Shown: positions 26,978 to 35,042 of the stretch, in pieces | Layout: every line of letters starts with the position of its first letter | Position numbering within the stretch: position 1 is the stretch's first letter | From: Ideonella_A sakaiensis_A | GTDB taxonomy: Bacteria; Pseudomonadota; Gammaproteobacteria; Burkholderiales; Burkholderiaceae_C | NCBI RefSeq assembly: GCF_048320135.1 | Contig: NZ_CP182947.1 | Location: 1,488,001-1,552,000 of the forward strand | DNA length: 64,000 bases | Direction: 5' to 3' | The notes under the pieces: model-generated | The model's database searches: none | What the model was told of the DNA's origin: nothing | What the model saw: only the letters and a program-made list of their open reading frames with translations | Program-made: the position numbers and the translations under genes

Positions 26978-27607
26978 ATGCCTTCGTTTCGACGCAGATT
27001 GACAAGGATGCTGGCGCTGACCAGCGTGTTGCTGTGCGCCAACGCGAGCGCCGAGGGCCTCGGCCTGCGTGCGCCGGCTGGCGACGACCTGTGGCCGCGA
27101 TGGCAGGCCCGGGTGCTGACGGCACCGTCGTTTTCGCTGTGGCGCCATGCGGCGCTCGAACGCACGGAGAACGGCCGCCTGCAGCCGGATTCGCTGAGCC
27201 TGCTCGGTGACTACTATTTCGGCTCGCAGCCGACCAGCCGTGAGCCGGCGTCCGGCTTTCGTGCAACCAGCGGGCTGATTTTCGGCCCGCTCGGCAGCGG
27301 TGCGCTGTCGACATTCGGCGACCCGCTGCGCAGCCGTACCAGGCCCGGCGGCGCTTATGCGACAAGCATCGAACCGCGCGGGTTGATGCCGAGCTTCGAT
27401 TCCGCGCCCTACCTCGGCATCGGCTATACCGCAGCGCCGGCGCGCTCCGGCTGGGGTTTCAGCGCCGATATCGGCGTCGCCGCCCGCAACAGCAGCTCGG
27501 CGGCCCGCTTCGGCCGGGTCTTTCTCGGCTCGCAGTCGCTCGACGACATGTTGCGTGACATGCGGCTGACGCCGTTGCTCAACGTCGGCGTGTCGTATTC
27601 GTTCTAG
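26978..27607 (+). CDS. Outer-membrane beta-barrel-type protein of unknown function
   Basis: A 209-residue exported protein. A signal peptide (RMLALTSVLLCANASA) is followed by a region of alternating polar and hydrophobic residues with LSLLGDYYFG, SGLIFGPLG, YLGIGYTA and a C-terminal LLNVGVSYSF ending in phenylalanine, as expected for an outer-membrane barrel recognised by BAM. The ATG at 26978 is chosen because AAAGGAG lies six bases upstream; the ATG at 26972 is too close to it. A strong stem-loop follows the stop. Function unknown. Confidence 0.75.
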   Translation: MPSFRRRLTRMLALTSVLLCANASAEGLGLRAPAGDDLWPRWQARVLTAPSFSLWRHAALERTENGRLQPDSLSLLGDYYFGSQPTSREPASGFRATSGLIFGPLGSGALSTFGDPLRSRTRPGGAYATSIEPRGLMPSFDSAPYLGIGYTAAPARSGWGFSADIGVAARNSSSAARFGRVFLGSQSLDDMLRDMRLTPLLNVGVSYSF

Positions 27608-27628
27608 GCCCGCCAGCTCGCGGTGACG

Positions 27629-27658
27629 CGCACTGCCGCTGCGCAGCGCGGCAGTGCG
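27629..27658 (+). terminator. 11-bp GC-rich stem-loop downstream of the barrel protein gene
   Basis: CGCACTGCCGC pairs perfectly with GCGGCAGTGCG across an 8-base loop, 22 bp after the stop codon. There is no thymine run afterwards, so it may be a Rho-associated terminator or an mRNA-stabilising hairpin rather than a classical intrinsic terminator. A TATAAA at 27724 further on may be the grxD -10. Confidence 0.45.
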
Positions 27659-27767
27659 TGCATGATGTCAGCAGCGACGGCGCGGGATTGCGCTCGCCGG
27701 CGGGCCGAAAATGGAAATTCCCGTATAAACGCGCATCCAATCGATTCAATCTCCCCACAGAACATCC

Positions 27768-28085
27768 ATGAGCAACGTCCAGCAACGCATCGACGAACTC
27801 GTCAAATCCAACCGCGTCGTGCTTTTCATGAAAGGCACGGCCCAGTTTCCGATGTGCGGTTTTTCCGGCCGTGCGATCCAGATCCTGAAGGCGGCCGGGG
27901 CCACCAATGTGACGACCGTCAATGTGCTCGAGGACGAGGAAGTCCGCCAGGGCATCAAGGAATATGCCAACTGGCCAACCATTCCGCAGCTCTACATCGA
28001 CGGCGAATTCGTCGGCGGCTCGGACATCCTGATGGAGATGCACGAGGCGGGCGAACTGCAGCAGTTGCTCGGCGGCAAGCACTGA
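27768..28085 (+). CDS. grxD: Monothiol glutaredoxin (Grx4/GrxD type)
   Basis: A 105-residue monothiol glutaredoxin with the CGFS active site (FPMCGFSGRA) and the glutathione-binding segments WPTIPQLYIDGEFVGG. Proteins of this family hold a [2Fe-2S] cluster and act in iron-sulfur trafficking. It begins 10 bp before ubiX in the same direction and they probably share an mRNA. Confidence 0.97.
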   Translation: MSNVQQRIDELVKSNRVVLFMKGTAQFPMCGFSGRAIQILKAAGATNVTTVNVLEDEEVRQGIKEYANWPTIPQLYIDGEFVGGSDILMEMHEAGELQQLLGGKH

Positions 28086-28095
28086 GCGGGCCGAC

Positions 28096-28659
28096 GTGGC
28101 CCAGCGCGTCGTCGTCGGCATCAGCGGCGCCAGCGGGTCGATCTACGGCGTGCGCCTGCTGCAGCGGCTGAAACAGGCCGGTGCCGAAGTCCATCTGGTC
28201 GTCAGCCCGGCCGGCGTCATCAACGTCCACCACGAACTGGGGCTGGATCGCCGCGATCTCGAGTCGCTCGCCGACGTTGCCTATTCACCATCCGATATCG
28301 GTGCGGCAATCGCCAGCGGTTCGTTTGCCACGCATGCGATGGTTGTGGCCCCATGCTCGATGCGCACGCTGGCGGCGATTGCCCACGGCTTGTGCGACAA
28401 CCTGCTGACCCGCGCTGCCGATGTCACGCTGAAGGAGCGGCGCCGGCTGGTGCTGATGGCACGCGAGACGCCGCTCAATCTGGCGCATTTGCGCAACATG
28501 GTGGCCGTGACCGAAATGGGTGCGGTCGTCTTTCCGCCGTTGCCGGCCTTCTACCACCGCCCGGACAGCATCGACGCGATGGTCGACGAGACGATCGAGC
28601 GGGTGCTGGCGACGCTGGCGATCGACGCCGCTGCACCCCGGCCCTGGACCGGTTTGTAG
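28096..28659 (+). CDS. ubiX: Flavin prenyltransferase UbiX
   Basis: A 187-residue UbiX that makes prenylated FMN for the UbiD decarboxylase of ubiquinone synthesis. The N-terminal GISGASGSIYGVRLLQ binds FMN, and VVAPCSMRTLAAIAHG and LVLMARETPLN are family signatures. The start is GTG, 10 bp after the grxD stop. The gene ends 25 bp before the convergent transglycosylase gene. Confidence 0.96.
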   Translation: MAQRVVVGISGASGSIYGVRLLQRLKQAGAEVHLVVSPAGVINVHHELGLDRRDLESLADVAYSPSDIGAAIASGSFATHAMVVAPCSMRTLAAIAHGLCDNLLTRAADVTLKERRRLVLMARETPLNLAHLRNMVAVTEMGAVVFPPLPAFYHRPDSIDAMVDETIERVLATLAIDAAAPRPWTGL

Positions 28660-28684
28660 CCGCCGACCGCAGCCGGCGCTGACC

Positions 28685-29329
28685 TCAGGCGCGCGACGCG
28701 CTTTCCCAGCGCCGCTGGGCAGCAAATACCAGATCGGGATATTCGGCCCGTCCGCGGCTGCCGTTGTATCGGCCGAGCGCCATGAACAGATCGCCGCGCT
28801 CGATGTCGAGGTAGTGGCGCAGGATCACGCAGCCGAAACGCAGATTGGTCTGCAGGTGGAACAGGCGGGAAGGCTCGCCGTCACCGATCAGCCGGCTCCA
28901 GAACGGCATCACCTGCATGTAGCCACGCGCACCAGCGATGCTGATCGCATATTTGCGAAAGGCGCTTTCGACCTGAACCACACCGAGCACCATGGCCGGC
29001 TCGAGCCCGGCACGCTTGCTCTCGTACCACAGCGTCTCGAGAAATTCGATCCGCGTCAGCGCATTCGGCTTCCAGCGCTCGAGGCGCTCGCTCATCTCGC
29101 GGATCCAGACCTGGTATTGCTGACGGCTCTGGTCGCTGACAAAAATCGGCTTCGGTGGCGCGGTATTGGCGATCGACGCCGACAATGCCGAGCGCACCGA
29201 GTCGATCAGCGGCTCCTCGATCTGCCCACCGGCCGTCGCCAGGCGCGGCAAGCCGGCCAGGCACAGCCCGCCGCCGGCAAGCAGCAGGCGGCGCCGACTC
29301 GGTGCGGGGATCGGGCACTCCTTGCTCAT
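28685..29329 (-). CDS. Lytic murein transglycosylase (SLT family), Tat-exported
   Basis: A 214-residue protein with an SRRRLLLAGGG signal of twin-arginine type followed by a short hydrophobic core. The SLT domain shows the catalytic glutamate in VVQVESAFRKYA and the GARGYMQVMPFW motif, and ends with ALGRYNGSRG. It would cleave peptidoglycan glycan strands in the periplasm. The start ATG overlaps the proS stop by 4 bp (ATGA), so this cell-wall gene is translationally coupled to proS. Confidence 0.9.
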   Translation of the reverse strand: MSKECPIPAPSRRRLLLAGGGLCLAGLPRLATAGGQIEEPLIDSVRSALSASIANTAPPKPIFVSDQSRQQYQVWIREMSERLERWKPNALTRIEFLETLWYESKRAGLEPAMVLGVVQVESAFRKYAISIAGARGYMQVMPFWSRLIGDGEPSRLFHLQTNLRFGCVILRHYLDIERGDLFMALGRYNGSRGRAEYPDLVFAAQRRWESASRA

Positions 29330-31071
29330 TGCGACAGACGGCTCCGCAAGGTGTCCGCGACCTCGGCCACCGGCATGGTCGAGGCCTGGGCATCGGTGCG
29401 GCCCTGGACCTCGACCAGGCCGTCTTTCAGTCCGCGGTCCGACAATACGATCCGGCACGGAATGCCGATCAGTTCCCAATCGGCGAACATCGCACCGGGG
29501 CGTTCACCACGGTCGTCGAGCAGCACGTCGATGCCGTCTTCGAGCAGTTGCCGGTACAGCGAATCGGCTGCCTCGCGCACCGCATCGGACCGGTCGTAGC
29601 CGATCGGGCAGATCACCGCGGTGAACGGCGCCAGCGGCTGCGGCCAGACGATGCCGCGCTGGTCGTGGTTCTGTTCGATCGCCGCACCGAGAATGCGGGT
29701 CACGCCGATGCCGTAGCAGCCCATTTCCATCAGCTGCGGCTTGCCCTGCTCGTCGAGGTAGGTGGCATTCATCGCCTTGCTGTAGTAGCTGCCGAGCAGA
29801 AAGACATGACCGACCTCGATGCCGCGCTGGATTTCGAGCGAGCCACGACCATCGGGCGACGGATCACCGGCATGCACATTGCGGATATCGGCAACCAGAT
29901 CGGGTTCCGGCAGGTCACGGCCCCAATTGACGCCGGTGTAATGGAAATCGACATCGTTGGCGCCGCAGATGAAATCGTGCATCGCGGCGACGCTGCGGTC
30001 GGCGACAACCTTGACGGGTTGCTGCATGCCGAGCGGGCCGATATAACCGGCCCGGCAACCAAAATGGGCGTCGATCTCCGGGCCGGTGGCAAAGCGGAAT
30101 CCGCGGTCGAGGCCCGGCACCTTGCTCGCCTTGACCTCGTTCAGCGAATGGTCACCGCGCACCAGCAGCAGCCACACCGTCGTCGAGGTGACGTCGCCGG
30201 CCGGGCTCTTTTCGTCGGTCGCTAGAACCAGCGATTTGACGGTGGTCTGCAGCGGCACGCCGAGCAGTTCGGCAACGTCCTCGCAGGTCGCCTTGCCAGG
30301 CGTCGGTGTCTTCTGCAGTTCCGTGCCCGGCGCCTGGCGCGGCGCAGCAGGCGCTAGCGCCTCGGCCATCTCGATATTCGCCGCGTAATCGGAATCGGGG
30401 CAGTAGACGATCGCGTCCTCGCCGGTCTCGGCGATCACCTGGAATTCGTGCGAACGCACGCCGCCAATCGCGCCGTTGTCGGCAGCAACCGCCCGGAAAC
30501 GCAAGCCCATGCGGGTGAAGATGCGTTCGTAGGCGGCATACATCGCGTCGTAGCTCTTGCGCGCCGCGTCGAGATCGCGGTCGAAGGAATAGGCATCCTT
30601 CATCGTGAACTCGCGCCCGCGCATCACGCCGAAACGCGGCCGCCGCTCATCGCGGAATTTGGTCTGGATGTGATAGAAATTGCGCGGCAACGCGCGGTAG
30701 CTGCGCAATTCCTGCCGGGCGATGTCGGTGATCACCTCCTCCGAAGTCGGCTGGATCACGAAATCGCGGTCATGGCGGTCCTTGACCCGCAACAGTTCCG
30801 GGCCCATCTTGTCGAAGCGGCCGGTCTCCTGCCACAGTTCGGCCGGCTGCACGACCGGCATCAGCAACTCGACCGCGCCGGCGCGGTTCATTTCTTCGCG
30901 AATGATTGCCTCGACCTTGCGGATCACCCGCAGGCCCATTGGCATGTAGCTGTAGATGCCGGCACCCAGGCGCTTGATCATGCCGGCCCGCATCATCAGT
31001 TTGTGGCTGGTGACTTCGGCGTCGGCAGGTGCTTCCTTGAGCGTGGAAATGAAGAACTGGGAGGCTTTCAT
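29326..31071 (-). CDS. proS: Prolyl-tRNA synthetase (bacterial type with INS editing domain)
   Basis: A 581-residue ProRS of the bacterial type. The class II catalytic core is seen in motif 2 (FRDERRPRFGVMRGREFTMKD). A YbaK/INS editing insertion occupies about residues 220-405 (including VKSLVLATDEKS and GPLGMQQPVKVVADRS). The C-terminal anticodon-binding domain ends in VADTLRSRLSQ. The start at 31071 gives the standard N-terminus MKASQFFISTLKEAP. It diverges from rppH. Confidence 0.98.
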   Translation of the reverse strand: MKASQFFISTLKEAPADAEVTSHKLMMRAGMIKRLGAGIYSYMPMGLRVIRKVEAIIREEMNRAGAVELLMPVVQPAELWQETGRFDKMGPELLRVKDRHDRDFVIQPTSEEVITDIARQELRSYRALPRNFYHIQTKFRDERRPRFGVMRGREFTMKDAYSFDRDLDAARKSYDAMYAAYERIFTRMGLRFRAVAADNGAIGGVRSHEFQVIAETGEDAIVYCPDSDYAANIEMAEALAPAAPRQAPGTELQKTPTPGKATCEDVAELLGVPLQTTVKSLVLATDEKSPAGDVTSTTVWLLLVRGDHSLNEVKASKVPGLDRGFRFATGPEIDAHFGCRAGYIGPLGMQQPVKVVADRSVAAMHDFICGANDVDFHYTGVNWGRDLPEPDLVADIRNVHAGDPSPDGRGSLEIQRGIEVGHVFLLGSYYSKAMNATYLDEQGKPQLMEMGCYGIGVTRILGAAIEQNHDQRGIVWPQPLAPFTAVICPIGYDRSDAVREAADSLYRQLLEDGIDVLLDDRGERPGAMFADWELIGIPCRIVLSDRGLKDGLVEVQGRTDAQASTMPVAEVADTLRSRLSQ

Positions 31072-31145
31072 GAGGGTCGTGAAAGTGGGTTCACGCGCCT
31101 TGGCCTGCCTTGTCCGACATACCAACCAAGGGGAAATCCACGGGG

Positions 31146-31173
31146 TTGCGTCGCGTCATCCCGGTGTAATAAT
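31146..31173 (+). promoter_or_regulatory. Promoter of rppH
   Basis: A -35-like TTGCGT and an extended -10, TGTAATAAT (hexamer AATAAT), are separated by 16 bases. Initiation near 31180 would give a leader of about 20 bases before the rppH ATG at 31202. It lies in the 130-bp gap between proS and rppH. Confidence 0.45.
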
Positions 31174-31201
31174 CGTTTCAACGCGAATTTTGGGGTTGAT
31201 T

Positions 31202-31828
31202 ATGCTCGACCGTGAAGGGTTCAGGCCCAACGTCGGCATCATCCTGCTCAACCAACGAGGCCAGGTGTTCTGGGGAAAACGGATAAGAACCCACTCCTGG
31301 CAGTTCCCGCAAGGGGGCATCAAGTACGGCGAAACGCCCGAGCAGGCGATGTTCCGCGAGCTGACCGAGGAGGTCGGGTTGCTGCCCGACCATGTACGAA
31401 TCATTGCGCGCACCCGCGACTGGCTGCGCTACGAGGTGCCCGACCACTTCATCCGGCGTGACGCCCGCGGCCACTACCGAGGCCAGAAGCAGATCTGGTT
31501 TCTGCTGCAGCTGATCGGCCGCGACTGCGACATGAACCTGCGCGCAACCGACCATCCGGAGTTCGATGCCTGGCGCTGGAACGAATACTGGGTGCCGCTC
31601 GAGGTGGTGATCGAGTTCAAGCGCAATGTCTACCAGATGGCGCTGACCGAACTCGCCCGCTACCTGCCGCGCAGCAACCATCACAACCGCTATCTGCGCT
31701 CGGGCATGCGGCCGCACCATCGCGACGAACCGCCGCACGGCTATTGCGAGCCGAGGAAAAAGCAGCCGCCGCTGGAGGTCAATCCGCCGCCGGCGGGTGG
31801 TGCCACCGCGCCACGCCGGCGCGATTGA
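31202..31828 (+). CDS. rppH: RNA pyrophosphohydrolase RppH
   Basis: A 208-residue Nudix hydrolase that removes pyrophosphate from triphosphorylated mRNA 5' ends and so triggers decay. The Nudix box GGIKYGETPEQAMFRELTEE is complete, and the N-terminus MLDREGFRPNVGI matches RppH. The C-terminal 40 residues are an added His/Pro/Arg-rich tail, common in beta-proteobacterial versions. The ATG is at 31202. Confidence 0.96.
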   Translation: MLDREGFRPNVGIILLNQRGQVFWGKRIRTHSWQFPQGGIKYGETPEQAMFRELTEEVGLLPDHVRIIARTRDWLRYEVPDHFIRRDARGHYRGQKQIWFLLQLIGRDCDMNLRATDHPEFDAWRWNEYWVPLEVVIEFKRNVYQMALTELARYLPRSNHHNRYLRSGMRPHHRDEPPHGYCEPRKKQPPLEVNPPPAGGATAPRRRD

Positions 31829-31834
31829 CGTTCT

Positions 31835-31862
31835 GCTGACGGCAGCCGCCGGCGCCGTCAGC
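31835..31862. terminator. Inverted repeat between convergent rppH and proB
   Basis: GCTGACGGC and GCCGTCAGC form a 9-bp stem with a 10-base loop. The repeat spans the proB stop codon and lies 6 bp after the rppH stop. With no thymine tract on either side, it is a candidate for a bidirectional, GC-driven terminator. Confidence 0.4.
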
Positions 31863-32976
31863 TGAGCACCAGGTTGTCGCGGTGGATCATCTCCGGCTCG
31901 GCGACAAAGCCGAGCAGCCGCTCGAATTCGCTCGACGGCTTGCGCGCGATCAGCCGGGCCTCGCCGCTGCCGTAGTTGGCCAGGCCGCGGCCGACCTCGA
32001 GCCCGGCGGTGCTGCGCACCGCAATCACATCACCGCGGTGGAAATCGCCAACGACGCTGACGATGCCGACCGGCAGCAGGCTCTTGCCGGCCTCGCGCAG
32101 CTTGGCGACCGCGCCATCATCGATCACGACCGCCCCGGGCAACTGCAGGTGGTTCGACATCCACTGCTTGCGCGCAGCCTGCTTCTGCGTCGGCGCGATC
32201 AGTGCGGTGCCGATTGCCTCGCCGCCTACCAGCCGCACCAGCACATCCGGTTCGCGGCCCCAGGCGATCACCGTGCTGGCGCCGCCGCGGGCAGCACGCT
32301 TGGCGGCCAGGATCTTCGTGATCATGCCGCCGCGGGCAATCGTGCTGCCGGCGCCGCCGGCCATCTTCTCGAGCTCGGGTGCGCCGGCCTGCGCCTCGTG
32401 GATGAAGGTCGCATCCGGGTCGCGCCGCGGATCGGCCGAATACAAACCCTGCTGGTCGGTCAGGATCACCAGCGCATCGGCGTCGACCAGGTTGGCGACC
32501 AGTGCACCGAGCGTATCGTTGTCGCCGAACTTGATCTCGTCGTTGACGACGGTGTCGTTCTCGTTGATCACCGGAATCACCCGCAGCCGCAGCAGCGTCA
32601 GCAGCGTCGAGCGGGCATTCAGGTAGCGCTCGCGGTCGGCCAGGTCGGCATGGGTCAGCAGCACCTGCGCACTGCCCATGCCGTGTTCACCGAGCTTGGA
32701 CGCATAGATCTGCGCCAGCCCCATCTGGCCGACGGCGGCGGCAGCCTGCAGCTCGTGCAATTCCTTCGGCCGGATCGGCCAGCCAAGGCGCTTCATGCCC
32801 TCGGCAATCGCGCCGCTCGAGACCATCATCACTTCGCGGCCGTCGGCTGCCAGCCGCGCCAATTGCGAGCACCAGTTGCCGATGGCATCGGCATCGAGGC
32901 CACGGCCTTCGTCGGTGACGAGGCTGGAGCCGACCTTGACGACGATCCGACGCGCCGCCCGGAGCACCGCAGTCAT
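31858..32976 (-). CDS. proB: Glutamate 5-kinase
   Basis: A 372-residue gamma-glutamyl kinase, the first step of proline synthesis. The amino-acid kinase domain starts with RRIVVKVGSSLVTDEG and includes VSSGAIAEG and VINENDTVVNDEIKFGDND. The C-terminal PUA domain (about 280-370) contains LPVGIVSVVGDFHRGD. The ATG overlaps the obgE stop (ATGA). Frame continuity upstream of this ATG is only a shadow of obgE. Confidence 0.97.
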   Translation of the reverse strand: MTAVLRAARRIVVKVGSSLVTDEGRGLDADAIGNWCSQLARLAADGREVMMVSSGAIAEGMKRLGWPIRPKELHELQAAAAVGQMGLAQIYASKLGEHGMGSAQVLLTHADLADRERYLNARSTLLTLLRLRVIPVINENDTVVNDEIKFGDNDTLGALVANLVDADALVILTDQQGLYSADPRRDPDATFIHEAQAGAPELEKMAGGAGSTIARGGMITKILAAKRAARGGASTVIAWGREPDVLVRLVGGEAIGTALIAPTQKQAARKQWMSNHLQLPGAVVIDDGAVAKLREAGKSLLPVGIVSVVGDFHRGDVIAVRSTAGLEVGRGLANYGSGEARLIARKPSSEFERLLGFVAEPEMIHRDNLVLS

Positions 32977-34067
32977 TTGTCGCGCACCGGCAGGTCGCGT
33001 GGGTCGGCCGGATCGGCGGATTCGAAGCGCGGATCGGGATCGTCCGGGACCACGTTCTTCAGCTTGGATACATGCCCGTAGACGGCTTGCATCAGCGGCT
33101 CGCAGCCTTCGCGTGTCAGTGCCGAGACCTCGAAGACCGGCCCCTTCCACTTGAAGCGCTTGATGAAATCCTTGACCCGCTTCTCGCGCTCGTCGACCGG
33201 GATCATGTCGATCTTGTTCAGCACCAGCCAGCGCGGCTTGGCATGCAGTTCGGGATCGTATTTCTTCAGTTCGGCGACGATCGCCTTCGCCTGCGCGACC
33301 GGATCGACCGCCTCGTCGAACGGTGCCATGTCGACCAGGTGCAGCAGCAGGTGGGTGCGTTGCAGGTGGCGCAGGAAGCGGTGACCGAGCCCGGCACCTT
33401 CGGCCGCGCCTTCGATCAGGCCCGGTACGTCGGCGATCACGAAACTCTGCTCGGCCGCGACCCGCACCACGCCGAGGTTCGGGTGCAGCGTCGTGAACGG
33501 ATAGTCGGCGATCTTCGGCCTGGCGTTCGACACCGCGGAGATCAGCGTCGACTTGCCGGCGTTGGGCATGCCGAGCAGGCCGACGTCGGCGAGCACGCGC
33601 AGTTCGAGCTTCAGCTTCTTCTGCTCGCCTGGCCAACCCGGCGTTTTCTGCCGCGGCGCGCGGTTGGTGCTGGTCTTGAAATGCAGGTTGCCGAAGCCGC
33701 CGTCGCCGCCCTTGACCAGCAGCACCGGCTCGTCGGGCACCAGCAGTTCGGCCAGCACCTCGTCGGTTTCGGCGTCGCGGATGATCGTGCCCATCGGCAT
33801 GCGCAGCACGATGTCGTCGGCCGCCGCACCGTACTGGTCGGAGCCGCGGCCGGCCTCGCCATTGCGCGCCTCATGGCGGCGCGCATAACGGTAATCGATC
33901 AGCGTATTGAGGTTGCGGCTGCCAACGGCATAGACGCTGCCGCCACGACCGCCGTCACCACCGTTCGGACCACCGAACGGGATGAATTTCTCGCGGCGAA
34001 AGCTCATGCAGCCATTGCCGCCGTTGCCGGCGATCACGTCGATGGTCGCTTCGTCAACAAATTTCAT
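32973..34067 (-). CDS. obgE: Ribosome-associated GTPase ObgE (CgtA)
   Basis: A 364-residue Obg GTPase involved in 50S maturation and stress responses. The glycine-rich Obg fold (residues 1-158) has GGNGCMSFRREKFIPFGGPNGG. The GTPase domain has GMPNAGKSTLI (G1), DVPGLIEGAAEGAGLGHRFL (G3 and beyond) and NKID (G4). It follows rpmA and rplU as in most bacteria, after a perfect 9-bp hairpin in the 94-bp gap. Confidence 0.98.
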   Translation of the reverse strand: MKFVDEATIDVIAGNGGNGCMSFRREKFIPFGGPNGGDGGRGGSVYAVGSRNLNTLIDYRYARRHEARNGEAGRGSDQYGAAADDIVLRMPMGTIIRDAETDEVLAELLVPDEPVLLVKGGDGGFGNLHFKTSTNRAPRQKTPGWPGEQKKLKLELRVLADVGLLGMPNAGKSTLISAVSNARPKIADYPFTTLHPNLGVVRVAAEQSFVIADVPGLIEGAAEGAGLGHRFLRHLQRTHLLLHLVDMAPFDEAVDPVAQAKAIVAELKKYDPELHAKPRWLVLNKIDMIPVDEREKRVKDFIKRFKWKGPVFEVSALTREGCEPLMQAVYGHVSKLKNVVPDDPDPRFESADPADPRDLPVRDK

Positions 34068-34108
34068 CGGAATTCCCTGCGGATCCGATCGTCACCGCCA
34101 CAAATGGC

Positions 34109-34131
34109 AAGCCCCGGATAAACCGGGGCTT
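34109..34131 (-). terminator. Perfect 9-bp hairpin between rpmA and obgE
   Basis: AAGCCCCGG and CCGGGGCTT flank a five-base loop. It lies 30 bp after the rpmA stop in the direction of transcription. Only ATTTG follows, so it may partially terminate or process the ribosomal protein mRNA and set obgE-proB expression lower than rplU-rpmA. Confidence 0.5.
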
Positions 34132-34161
34132 GACCGAGGAAGCGGATCGATCGCGGATCCT

Positions 34162-34419
34162 TTATTGCGCCTTCACGTTGACGGTGCGCCGGTTCTTCTC
34201 GCCCTTGACGGTGAAGTTCACCTCGCCGTCGACCAGTGCGAACAGGGTATGGTCGCGACCGATGCCGACATTGGTGCCAGGATGGAACTGGGTACCGCGC
34301 TGGCGCACGATGATCGATCCGGCGGGAATCTGCTCACCGCCGAAGACCTTGACGCCGAGCATCTTCGGTTTCGAATCGCGGCCGTTGCGGGTTGAGCCGC
34401 CGCCCTTTTTCTGTGCCAT
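34162..34419 (-). CDS. rpmA: 50S ribosomal protein L27
   Basis: An 85-residue L27 with the N-terminal AQKKGGGSTRNGRDS that reaches the peptidyl-transferase centre, and the KVFGGEQIPAGSIIVRQRG core. It lies 39 bp downstream of rplU. No N-terminal cleavable extension (a Firmicutes feature) is present. Confidence 0.98.
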   Translation of the reverse strand: MAQKKGGGSTRNGRDSKPKMLGVKVFGGEQIPAGSIIVRQRGTQFHPGTNVGIGRDHTLFALVDGEVNFTVKGEKNRRTVNVKAQ

Positions 34420-34458
34420 GGTGGATTGCTCCTGTAGCTGTGGGTTGGAGGGTCGGGA

Positions 34459-34770
34459 TCAGGCGTTGACGGCGCTGATTTCCAGTTCGGTGAAGGTCTG
34501 ACGATGACCTTGCCGCTTCTGGTAATGCTTGCGGCGACGCATCTTGAAGATGCGCACCTTGTCATGCTTGCCCTGCGCCACGACCGTGGCAACGACACTT
34601 GCACCCGCGACCAAGGGGGACCCCACCACCAGATCGGCGCCGTTTCCGACAGCCAGCACCTGGTCGATCGTGATCTCTTGGCCAACGTCCGCAGCAATCT
34701 GTTCTATTTTGATCTTTTCGCCGGCAGCGACCTTGTATTGCTTGCCACCGGTTTTTATGACCGCGTACAT
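34459..34770 (-). CDS. rplU: 50S ribosomal protein L21
   Basis: A 103-residue L21 starting MYAVIKTGGKQYKV and containing the KMRRRKHYQKRQGHRQ RNA-binding segment. The ATG at 34770 has AAAGGG upstream. It is the first gene of the rplU-rpmA-obgE-proB group. Confidence 0.98.
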   Translation of the reverse strand: MYAVIKTGGKQYKVAAGEKIKIEQIAADVGQEITIDQVLAVGNGADLVVGSPLVAGASVVATVVAQGKHDKVRIFKMRRRKHYQKRQGHRQTFTELEISAVNA

Positions 34771-34869
34771 ATCAGCCCTTTCGTGAATATCCTGCTCCCC
34801 GCCGCCCCGCCCCGGCCGATGGACGGCGCGGGCACGACAAGGATCTCCGCCGAAAATGCGAAGCCCGCG

Positions 34870-34878
34870 ATCATAGCA
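34870..34878 (-). promoter_or_regulatory. Extended -10 element of rplU
   Basis: The minus strand reads TGCTATGAT, an extended -10 with one mismatch in the hexamer, about 100 bases before the rplU start. I see no matching -35 at the usual distance. Confidence 0.4.
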
Positions 34879-34979
34879 GCTTTTGCCAAATGGCGCTTCG
34901 GCGCGCGCGTCAGGAAGCCACAACGGCCAGCCCGCCGGCGATCGAGGCGCCGCCGCGCCGTCAGCGCCGCCGCGCTTCC

Positions 34980-34985
34980 TATAAT
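34980..34985 (+). promoter_or_regulatory. -10 hexamer upstream of ispB
   Basis: A perfect TATAAT about 60 bp before the ispB ATG. The -35 position is GC-rich and does not match the consensus. Together with the rplU element this marks the 272-bp gap between the two genes as a divergent promoter region. Confidence 0.4.
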
Positions 34986-35042
34986 CAATGCACCCTTTCG
35001 GACATCCTCGAGATCAGCGTGCAGACGGCGTCTCCCCCCACC

